Assembly: GCF_050175855.1 (NCBI RefSeq)
Contig: NZ_JBFXIO010000018.1
Location: 1 to 26,242 of the forward strand
Direction of reading: 5' to 3'
DNA length: 26,242 nucleotides
Origin: Piscinibacter sp050175855
GTDB lineage: Bacteria; Pseudomonadota; Gammaproteobacteria; Burkholderiales; Burkholderiaceae_C
Part shown: one piece after another, positions 1 to 6,260 of the stretch
How the letters are laid out: every line of letters starts with the position of its first letter
Position numbering within the stretch: the first letter of the stretch is position 1
Notes under the pieces: generated by a model
What the model was told of the DNA's origin: nothing
Seen by the model: only the letters and a program-made list of their open reading frames with translations
Database searches by the model: none
Position numbers and translations under genes: made by a program

Positions 1-230
1 CCTTGACGATCACCTCGACCTTGCGGCCGGCGATGGTGTTGCCGTTCTGCGCCAGGTAGAGCTTCACGGCCGCATCGATCTGCCGGCCGGTGGTGGCCTG
101 CTGGCCCGTCATCGGCAGGATCAGGCCGATCTTGATCGGGTCGGCAGCCAGGGCCTGCGGGCCGACGAGGCCCATGCCCAGGGTCAGGGAGGCAGCGGCG
201 AGGCCGCGCAGGGCAGTGCGCTTGTGCATG
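1..230 (-). CDS. LivK-type ABC transporter substrate-binding protein, N-terminal part (cut by window edge)
   Basis: Only the first 76 or so codons are inside the window; the gene continues past the left edge. The product begins MHKRTALRGL, then a hydrophobic stretch ending in an ALAA-type signal peptidase site near residue 29. The mature start DPIKIGLILPMTG is typical of the periplasmic type-1 binding fold used by branched-chain amino acid/amide/aromatic-acid (HAAT) transporters. It is followed by QQATTGRQIDAAVKLYL and the beginning of a KVEVIV strand. A GGAGAC ribosome binding site lies 5 nt upstream of the ATG (complement of 236-241). It is divergent from the methyltransferase gene at 498. 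Ligand cannot be predicted from this fragment. It is the third binding protein of this class in the window, so the locus is unusually rich in them. Confidence 0.88.
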
Positions 231-360
231 TGAAGTCTCCAGGGAGGGGGCCCGATTCTCGCGCCGGCCGGCCCGGTGCCCATCGTGGGGTTCACCTACT
301 GCGGGAGAACCCTGAGCGCGGCTGCCGTCCAAGCTGGCGAGCGGGCGCCGATGGTGGGCC

Positions 361-374
361 GGCACCCTGGTTGC
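361..374 (+). promoter_or_regulatory. possible sigma-54-type -24/-12 element
   Basis: GGCAC-CCTGG-TTGC matches the sigma-54 core (TGGCAC-N5-TTGCA) at the GG and GC elements with the correct spacing. It points toward the gene starting at 498, about 120 bp downstream. The first T and the final A/T of the consensus are missing. No enhancer-binding protein gene is in the window, and chance matches are common in GC-rich DNA. The rest of the 231-497 divergent gap contains no other signal I can support. Confidence 0.22.
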
Positions 375-497
375 GGGCAACGCGGGGCTCCCACTAGCAG
401 CTATCGCAATCGGGCATGGGCGGCTGTCTCGGCCGGCATGGCCGCGCCCGCGGCGCGCTCCTATGATTGCCCGCGAATCCCGCTTCCGGAGACTTCC

Positions 498-1616
498 ATG
501 ACCGCACGCACCACGCCGCCCTTCCGCGCCGACCACGTCGGCAGCTTCCTTCGCCCGGCCTACCTGCTCGAGGCGCGCGAGCAGTTCTTCGTGAAGAAGT
601 CGATCGACGCCGCGCAGCTGCGCGCGGTGGAAGACCGGGCCATCACCGAGATCGTCAAGTTCCAGCAGGACGTCGGCCTGCACTCGATCACCGACGGCGA
701 GTTCCGCCGCACCTACTTCCACATCGATTTCCTCGAGCAGCTCGGCGGCGTCAAGACCGACATTCCGGTCACCGTGAAGAAGCCCGACGGCACCGAGGAG
801 CTGGCGCCGCCGGTGATCCGGGTGATCGACAAGGTGCGGCACGTGAAGGACATCCAGAAGGCGGACTTCGAGTACCTGAAGTCCCAGGTGGCCGCCGGCA
901 TGACGCCGAAGGTGACCATCCCTTCGCCCACCATGCTGCACTTCCGCGGCGGCCGCGCCGGGATCAGCCGCGAGGCCTATCCGGAACTGGAGCCGACCTT
1001 CTACGACGATGTCGCCCAGGCCTACGGCGAGGAGCTGCAGTCCCTCTACGACGCCGGCTGCCGCTACGTGCAGATGGACGACACCAACCTCGCCTACCTG
1101 TGCGACGAGAAGATGCGCGAGGCGGCCCGATCGCGCGGCGACGACCCCAACGAGCTGCCGCACCGCTACGCCAAGTTCATCAACAAGGTGGTGGCGAAGA
1201 AGCCCGCCGGCATGACACTGGCCATGCACCTGTGCCGCGGCAACTTCAAGAGCACGCACGCCGCCGCGGGCAACTACGAGCCGGTGGCCGAGGCGCTGCT
1301 GGCCGAGATGAACCTCGACGCCTTCTTCCTGGAGTACGACGACGAGCGCTCGGGCGATTTCCGCCCGCTGCGTTACCTGCCCAAGGGCAAGATCGTCGTG
1401 CTGGGCCTGGTGACCACCAAGTTCGGCCAGCTCGAGAGCAAGGACGAGCTCAAGCGCCGCATCGACGAGGCGGCCAAGTACGCCCCGCTCGACCAGCTGT
1501 GCCTCAGCCCGCAATGCGGCTTCTCCAGCACCGTGCACGGCAACAACATCGCAGTGGAAGACCAGCGCCGCAAGCTGGCGCTGGTGGTCGAGACGGCCCG
1601 GGAAGTCTGGGGCTGA
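498..1616 (+). CDS. cobalamin-independent methionine synthase (MetE C-domain) family methyltransferase
   Basis: The 372-residue product is about the size of the catalytic C-terminal half of MetE and lacks the MetE N-terminal domain. Visible zinc/thiol-site candidates are H244 and C246 (HLCRGN), E279 (FFLEYDDE) and C340 (LSPQCGF), matching the His-x-Cys...Glu...Cys ligand pattern of MetE. The HVGSFLRP start (residues 13-20), DGEFRR (66-71) and QMDDTNLAYLCD (192-203) are typical of the YxjG/YxjH-like subgroup. In that subgroup the methyl donor is often unknown and may not be folate. The frame stays open upstream to 276, but ATG 498 is chosen because GGAGAC (488-493) sits 4 nt before it and the family similarity begins there. 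A TetR gene follows 46 bp downstream under its own operator. It may make methionine or handle another methyl-thiol transfer. Confidence 0.85.
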   Translation: MTARTTPPFRADHVGSFLRPAYLLEAREQFFVKKSIDAAQLRAVEDRAITEIVKFQQDVGLHSITDGEFRRTYFHIDFLEQLGGVKTDIPVTVKKPDGTEELAPPVIRVIDKVRHVKDIQKADFEYLKSQVAAGMTPKVTIPSPTMLHFRGGRAGISREAYPELEPTFYDDVAQAYGEELQSLYDAGCRYVQMDDTNLAYLCDEKMREAARSRGDDPNELPHRYAKFINKVVAKKPAGMTLAMHLCRGNFKSTHAAAGNYEPVAEALLAEMNLDAFFLEYDDERSGDFRPLRYLPKGKIVVLGLVTTKFGQLESKDELKRRIDEAAKYAPLDQLCLSPQCGFSSTVHGNNIAVEDQRRKLALVVETAREVWG

Positions 1617-1633
1617 TCGCCGGGCGTTTGCAC

Positions 1634-1653
1634 TTTCGCACGATCGTGCTAAA
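1634..1653. promoter_or_regulatory. TetR operator, copy A (upstream of the tetR gene)
   Basis: This 20-bp dyad has a perfect 12-bp core, GCACGATCGTGC, flanked by TTT/AAA with one mismatched pair (C/T) between core and flank. It ends 9 bp before ATG 1663. The same 16 bases (TTTCGCACGATCGTGC) recur at 2358-2373 before the next gene. A candidate -35 (TTGCAC, 1628-1633) and -10 (TAAATT, 1650-1655) bracket it at 16-bp spacing, so bound repressor would block RNA polymerase. The dyad and its repetition are seen directly; binding by the adjacent TetR protein is inferred. Confidence 0.78.
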
Positions 1654-1662
1654 TTGGAGCCC

Positions 1663-2307
1663 ATGGACGGCTCCATCCCGGTCGAAGCGAAGACGCAGCG
1701 CAGCGGGCTGACGCTTGCCGCCATCCTCGACACCGCGCTCGAGATGGCGGCGTCCGACGGCCTGGAGAGCCTGACCATCGGCGAGGTGGCCAAGCGGCTC
1801 GGGCTCTCGAAGAGCGGCGTGTTTTCGCGCATCGGTTCGCGCGAGGCGCTGCAGAAGGCGGTGATCGAGGAGTACGACCGCCGCTTCCTGCAGGACGTGT
1901 TCGTGCCCGCGATGCGCGAGCCGCGCGGCCTGCCGCGGCTGAACGCGATCATGCGGCTGTGGCTGCAGCGCGCGCGCGACGTCGAGATCCGCACCGGCTG
2001 CATCTACTGTGCCGGCGCCTTCGAGTTCGACGACCGCGAAGGTCCGCTGCGCGACCTGCTGCTCGATGGCACGATGCGCTGGCGCGCGGCGCTCAAGCGC
2101 ACCGTGATCCAGGCCATCGACGAAGGCCACCTGAAACCCGACACCGATGCCGAGCAGCTCGTCTACGAGCTCGACGGCCTGTTCGTGGCGCTGATGCGCG
2201 AAGCGCGCTTCCTGCGCGACCCGAAAGCCGCCGACCGCGCCTGGCTCGCCTACCAGCGACTGGTCGGCTCGCTGGTCACCGAGCGCGCACGCCAGCCGCA
2301 GCGCTGA
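1663..2307 (+). CDS. TetR/AcrR family transcriptional regulator
   Basis: The 214-residue product has the TetR layout. Residues about 15-60 form the N-terminal DNA-binding domain, with the helix-turn-helix around LTIGEVAKRLGLSKSGVFSR followed by EALQKAVIEEY. A divergent all-helical ligand and dimer domain follows, including GCIYCAGAFEFDD. A TTG at 1654 is in frame as an alternative start; ATG 1663 is preferred because TTGGAG just before it can serve as a weak ribosome site, although the spacing is short. If the candidate promoter at 1628-1655 is right, the message would be nearly leaderless. The palindrome directly upstream and its copy before the following hydrolase gene suggest autoregulation and control of that hydrolase. 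The ligand is unknown. Confidence 0.92.
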   Translation: MDGSIPVEAKTQRSGLTLAAILDTALEMAASDGLESLTIGEVAKRLGLSKSGVFSRIGSREALQKAVIEEYDRRFLQDVFVPAMREPRGLPRLNAIMRLWLQRARDVEIRTGCIYCAGAFEFDDREGPLRDLLLDGTMRWRAALKRTVIQAIDEGHLKPDTDAEQLVYELDGLFVALMREARFLRDPKAADRAWLAYQRLVGSLVTERARQPQR

Positions 2308-2358
2308 TTCCCCGATGAAGCACGCTCCCGCCCCGGCGGCACGAAGCCGCAGTCACAT

Positions 2359-2376
2359 TTCGCACGATCGTGCGAA
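2359..2376. promoter_or_regulatory. TetR operator, copy B (upstream of the alpha/beta hydrolase)
   Basis: This is a perfect 18-bp palindrome, TTCGCACGATCGTGCGAA, ending 16 bp before ATG 2393 and just upstream of the AGGAGA ribosome site. It shares its 12-bp core and left flank with copy A at 1634-1653. An 18-bp perfect palindrome shared by exactly two consecutive promoter regions beside a TetR gene is strong sequence evidence for a common operator. Repression by the TetR product is inferred. Confidence 0.8.
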
Positions 2377-2392
2377 CACAGGAGATCCCACC

Positions 2393-3274
2393 ATGTCCAC
2401 GCCCACCGGTTCCACCAACCCTGCCGCGGCCTTCTACGCGGCGAATCCTTCAGCCCGTCTGCTCGGCGTCGGCCTGCGTCTGGTCGACCGGCTGGCGCCG
2501 GGCCTGGGCACACGCGGCGCCTTGCGCCTGTTCTTTACCCCGCTGCCGTGGAAGCTGGCCGCGCGCCGGCCGATGCCCGCACCCTGGCAGCTGACGCATT
2601 GGCCTTTCGAGGGCGTGCGCCTGGCGATGCACCGGCGCGGCGACCTCGCTCCTGGCCGGCCGGTGGTGCTGCTGGTGCACGGATGGGCCGGCCATGCCGG
2701 GCAGATGCGCCGCCTCGGCGACACGCTGGCGGCCGCGGGCTTCGACCCGGTGCTGCTGGACCTGCCCGCGCACGGCCGCAGCGGCGGCTGGCGCAGCACG
2801 CTGCCGCAGTTCGCCCGCGCGGTATTCGCAGCGGCCTCCCGGCTCGGGCCGTTGCACGGCGTGGTGGCGCATTCGCTCGGTGCGCTGGCGGCGCTGCATG
2901 CCGCCGCGCGCGGCCTGCCGGTGCAGCGGCTGGCGCTGATCTCGCCGTCGGCGCCGCCGGCGCAGTTCATCGGCTGGTTCGCGCGCAGCTTCGGCCTGCC
3001 GGTGGGGCTGGGCGATCGCATGCGCGAACAGATCGAGCGGCGCGAAGGTGTAATGCTGGCCGAGTTCGAGCCGCCCTGGCTGGGGCCGCGCATCGTGCAG
3101 CCGGCACTGCTGTTGCACGATGAGGCTGACCGCATCGCGCCGTTCGCGGCGAGCGAACGGCTGGCGGCGTTGCTGCCCTCGGCCTCGCTGCGCGCGCACG
3201 GCGGGCTCGGGCACCGGCGCATCCTCGACGACGACGCCGTGGCCGCGGCCGTGGCATCGCACCTGCGCGGCTGA
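2393..3274 (+). CDS. alpha/beta hydrolase
   Basis: The 293-residue product is a single alpha/beta-hydrolase domain. The oxyanion-hole segment LLVHGWAGH lies at residues 93-101. The nucleophile elbow is AHSLGA with S161; its first small residue is Ala rather than Gly. The likely acid is D246 in HDEADRIAP and the histidine is H274 in GLGHRRIL. An N-terminal segment of about 70 residues precedes the core, and there is no convincing signal peptide. The frame is open from 2315, but ATG 2393 is preferred because AGGAGA (2380-2385) precedes it and the upstream part would have to read through the palindromic operator. It may be an esterase or lipase-like enzyme induced by the TetR ligand; the substrate is unknown. 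Its stop lies one base from the stop of the convergent MarR gene. Confidence 0.85.
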   Translation: MSTPTGSTNPAAAFYAANPSARLLGVGLRLVDRLAPGLGTRGALRLFFTPLPWKLAARRPMPAPWQLTHWPFEGVRLAMHRRGDLAPGRPVVLLVHGWAGHAGQMRRLGDTLAAAGFDPVLLDLPAHGRSGGWRSTLPQFARAVFAAASRLGPLHGVVAHSLGALAALHAAARGLPVQRLALISPSAPPAQFIGWFARSFGLPVGLGDRMREQIERREGVMLAEFEPPWLGPRIVQPALLLHDEADRIAPFAASERLAALLPSASLRAHGGLGHRRILDDDAVAAAVASHLRG

Positions 3275-3275
3275 G

Positions 3276-3758
3276 TCAGGCCGAGCTCGCGGCCTCGCTG
3301 GCGGCGGCGCGACGCCGCGCCGGCGTGCGCAGGCCGACCTTGAGCAGCAGCTCGACCAGCAGCGCGCGCTCGGCCGGCGAGAGCACGGCCAGCGTGCCCT
3401 CTTCCATCGAAGCGGCGATCTTCTGAGCGCGCTTGACGAGGTCGCGCCCGGCCGGTGTGAGGTGGATGATCATCGCGCGGCGGTCCTGCGTGCTGCGCAC
3501 GCGCTCCACCCAGCCGCGCTCGACGAGGCGGTCGATGGTGATGGCCATGTTCGGCGCCGACACATCGAGGGCCTCGCCGAGCTGCTTCTGGTTGACCTCG
3601 TGATTGGAGGCCACCAGCACCAGCAGCGAGTAGTCGAGCACCTTCAGGCCCAGGGGCCCCAGCTCGCGCTCGAAGTCCTTGCGCAGCACGATGGCGGCGC
3701 GGCTGGCGACGTAGCCCACCAGCGTGGTGAGCCGCGAGTGGTCGAGCCCGGCGCTCAT
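3276..3758 (-). CDS. MarR family transcriptional regulator
   Basis: The 160-residue product has a MarR-type winged helix: VNQKQLGEALDVSAPNMAIT as recognition region, then VERGWVERVRSTQDRRAMI as the wing with its usual DRR signature, then LTPAGRDLV. Dimerisation helices flank it, and the tail is Ala/Arg-rich. Its ATG overlaps the acyl-CoA dehydrogenase stop by 4 bp (ATGA), so it is translationally coupled as the last gene of the ten-gene minus-strand operon. Known hydroxycinnamate regulators of this family (CouR, HcaR, FerC) are repressors released by hydroxycinnamoyl-CoA thioesters. By context this protein is a candidate for the same role, acting at the TTAGTTA dyads at 14148-14171 and 14226-14242. 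That assignment is inference. Confidence 0.92.
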   Translation of the reverse strand: MSAGLDHSRLTTLVGYVASRAAIVLRKDFERELGPLGLKVLDYSLLVLVASNHEVNQKQLGEALDVSAPNMAITIDRLVERGWVERVRSTQDRRAMIIHLTPAGRDLVKRAQKIAASMEEGTLAVLSPAERALLVELLLKVGLRTPARRRAAASEAASSA

Positions 3759-5506
3759 GCGATTTCGCCCAGCGCCACGCGGGCGAAAGGCTGCCAGCCC
3801 GCGCGGGCCTGGGCGAGCGCGTGGTCGAACTCCGGCCTCAGGTGGGTGAAGCAGTGCGCCGCGCTTTCGCGCTTGGCGGCGTGGAAGGCGTCACCCGCGT
3901 GCTCGGGTCGCGAGGACACGGCCTCGGCACGCGCCCAGGCGTGGGCGATCAGCGCCAGCGCGGTGGCGCGCAGCAGATCGTCGGCGACGCGGAAGGGCAG
4001 CTCGGCGTCGTCGCGCGCGGCGTGCACCACGTCGGCGGCCAGCTCGCCGAGCAGGCGCAGCTGCTCGAAGGCTTGCGCGCCGTGCGTGGCGTCGGCCGGC
4101 AGCGCTGCCGCGAGCGATTCCAGCCAGGCGGCGAATCGGCGGCCGCCGTCGGCCACCAGCTTGCGCGCCACCAGGTCGATCGCCTGGATCTGGTTGGTGC
4201 CCTCGTAGATCATCGCGATGCGCGCGTCGCGCACGCACTGTTCGACGCCCCAGTCGTGCGTGTAGCCGTGGCCGCCGAAGACCTGCAGCGCGTCGCTGGC
4301 CAGCGCGAAGCCGTTGTCGGTGAGGAAGGACTTGAGCACCGGCGTCAGCAGCGCCGCCTGCTCCTGCGCGCGCTCGCGCGCGGCGGTGTCGGGCGACTGC
4401 TCGGCGAGATCGATCAGGTGCGCCGCCTCGTAGGCGATCACCCGCGCGCCTTCGACCAGCACGCGCTGGCGCAGCAGCGTGCGGCGCATCGCCGGGTGCA
4501 GCACGATCGGGTCGGCGGCGCCCTTCGCCTCGGCGCGCACCGGCGCACGCGACTGCAGCCGCTCATGGGCGTACACGACGGCATTGCGGTGCGCGTTCTG
4601 CGCATGCGCCAGGCCTTGCAGCGCCACGTGCAGGCGTGCTGCGTTCATCATCGCGAACATCGCCTGCAGGCCGCGGTTCGGCTCGCCCACCAGCCAGCCG
4701 GTGGCGCCGTCGAAGGCCATCACGCAGGTGGCGCTGCCCTTGATGCCCATCTTCTTCTCGATGCCGTCGCAGCGCAGCGCATTGCGAGAGCCGTCGGGCA
4801 GGAACTTCGGCGCGAGGAAGAGCGAGATGCCTTTCGTGCCGGCCGGCGCGTCGGGCAACCGCGCCAGCACCAGGTGCACGATGTTGTCGGTCAGGTCGTG
4901 CTCGCCGCCGGAGATGAAGATCTTGGTGCCCTTCAGGCGGTACGAGCCGTCCGCCGCTGCCAGGGCGCGCGTCGAGAGCAGGCCCAGGTCCGAGCCCGCA
5001 TGCGCCTCGGTCAGGCACATCGTCGAGAGCCACTCGCCGCTGACCACCTTGCCGAGATAGCGCTGCTGCAGTTCCGGCGACGCGTGCAGGTGCAGGCACT
5101 CGTAGGCGCCGTGCAGCAGGCCCGGGTACATGGTCCAGGCATGGTTGGCGGCCGCCAGCATCTCGTACAGCGCCGCGTTGAGCACCTGCGGCAGGCCCTG
5201 GCCGCCCACGGTCGGATCGCAGGCCAGCGCCGGCCAGCCGGCCTCGACGAAGGCGCGGTAGGCCTCCTTGAAGCCCCTGGGCGTGCGAACCTCACCGTCG
5301 GCGAGCGTGCAGCCTTCGAGGTCGCCGTTCGCATTGGTCGGCGCCAGCACCTCGGTGGCGAAACGCGCTGCCTCGGCCAGCACCTGGCGTGCGGTGTCGG
5401 CATCGAGCTCGGCGAAGGCCGGCACGCCGGCCCATTGCGCCGGCAGGCCGAGCACATCCTCGATCACGTAGCGCATGTCGCGCAGCGGCGCTTCGTACTG
5501 CCACAT
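3755..5506 (-). CDS. acyl-CoA dehydrogenase (long, DmdC-like family)
   Basis: The 583-residue product is longer than short-chain acyl-CoA dehydrogenases (about 380). It resembles the family of 3-methylmercaptopropionyl-CoA dehydrogenase (DmdC), with an additional C-terminal helical domain after about residue 455. The start MWQYEAPLRDMRYV is characteristic. FAD/substrate motifs are CLTEAHAGSDLG (164-175) and KGTKIFISGGEHD (192-204). The catalytic base is expected at E435 in IYEGTNQIQA, and FGGHGYTHD (410-418) is also typical. It would introduce a 2,3 double bond into a saturated acyl-CoA, reducing FAD and passing electrons to ETF. In this operon a plausible substrate is a dihydro-hydroxycinnamoyl-CoA (3-arylpropionyl-CoA), feeding saturated side chains into the hydratase step. 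It lies 12 bp after livF and overlaps the MarR gene. The exact substrate is uncertain. Confidence 0.9.
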   Translation of the reverse strand: MWQYEAPLRDMRYVIEDVLGLPAQWAGVPAFAELDADTARQVLAEAARFATEVLAPTNANGDLEGCTLADGEVRTPRGFKEAYRAFVEAGWPALACDPTVGGQGLPQVLNAALYEMLAAANHAWTMYPGLLHGAYECLHLHASPELQQRYLGKVVSGEWLSTMCLTEAHAGSDLGLLSTRALAAADGSYRLKGTKIFISGGEHDLTDNIVHLVLARLPDAPAGTKGISLFLAPKFLPDGSRNALRCDGIEKKMGIKGSATCVMAFDGATGWLVGEPNRGLQAMFAMMNAARLHVALQGLAHAQNAHRNAVVYAHERLQSRAPVRAEAKGAADPIVLHPAMRRTLLRQRVLVEGARVIAYEAAHLIDLAEQSPDTAARERAQEQAALLTPVLKSFLTDNGFALASDALQVFGGHGYTHDWGVEQCVRDARIAMIYEGTNQIQAIDLVARKLVADGGRRFAAWLESLAAALPADATHGAQAFEQLRLLGELAADVVHAARDDAELPFRVADDLLRATALALIAHAWARAEAVSSRPEHAGDAFHAAKRESAAHCFTHLRPEFDHALAQARAGWQPFARVALGEIA

Positions 5507-5518
5507 CGCGGAGCTGCC

Positions 5519-6259
5519 TTACGCCGAAGCCTTCTGGCGGGCAGCGCCGAGGTAGGTGTCGATCACGCGCGGGTCGCGGGCCAGGTCCTCGGCCGGGCCT
5601 TCGAGCGCGATCTCGCCCATCTCGAGCACGTAGCCGTGGTCGGCCACCTCCAGCGCGGCGCGGGCGTTCTGCTCGACGAGCAGGATGGTCACGCCGGTGG
5701 CGCGCAGGCCTTCGATGGTGCGGAAGATCTCCTTCACCACCAGCGGCGCGAGACCGAGGCTGGGCTCGTCGAGCATCAGCAGGTCGGGCTGGCTCATCAG
5801 CGCGCGGCCGACCGCGAGCATCTGGCGCTCGCCGCCGGACAGCGTGCCGGCCAGCTGCATGCGCCGCTCCTTCAGGCGCGGGAACAGCGTGTAGACCTGC
5901 TCGAGCACCTGGGCGCCGGTCTTGCGGCCGAGCAGCACTTGGCGGTAGCCGCCGAGCAACAGGTTGTCTTCCACCGGCATGGTGCCGAACAGCGCGCGCG
6001 TCTCGGGCACCAGCGCGATGCCCTGCATCACCCGCTCCTCCAGTGTCTTCAGGCCGATCGGCTGGCCGCGGTAGGCGATCGTGCCGCGCGAGGGCAGCAC
6101 GCCCATCAGCGCGTTGAGCAGCGTCGACTTGCCGGCACCGTTCGGGCCGATCACGGTGACCACGCTGCCCTTCTTCGCCTGGAGGTTCAGGCCATGCAGG
6201 ACCTCGGCGCGGCCGTAACCGGCGTGCAGGTCCTTCACGTCGAGGATGAGTTCAGACAT
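5519..6259 (-). CDS. livF: LivF-type ABC transporter ATP-binding protein
   Basis: The 246-residue product is a full ABC ATPase. Walker A is GPNGAGKST (38-46), the signature is LSGGERQ, Walker B is LLMLDEP followed by SLGLAPLVV, and the switch region is LLVEQN, the glutamine form typical of LivF. The start MSELILDVKDLHAGYG is standard. It is one base downstream of the LivM-LivG fusion gene, so the two are co-translated. With the fusion, the permease at 8026-9066 and the binding protein at 9070-10203 it completes an importer of the branched-chain/aromatic-acid class. A relative of this class, the R. palustris CouPSTU system, takes up p-coumarate and related acids. Confidence 0.95.
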   Translation of the reverse strand: MSELILDVKDLHAGYGRAEVLHGLNLQAKKGSVVTVIGPNGAGKSTLLNALMGVLPSRGTIAYRGQPIGLKTLEERVMQGIALVPETRALFGTMPVEDNLLLGGYRQVLLGRKTGAQVLEQVYTLFPRLKERRMQLAGTLSGGERQMLAVGRALMSQPDLLMLDEPSLGLAPLVVKEIFRTIEGLRATGVTILLVEQNARAALEVADHGYVLEMGEIALEGPAEDLARDPRVIDTYLGAARQKASA

Positions 6260-6260
6260 C

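Noticed and set aside
276..497. Upstream extension of the MetE-like protein (74 extra residues)
   Set aside because: The extension is Cys/Arg/Gly/Ala-rich with no family similarity. GGAGAC and the family start point to 498.
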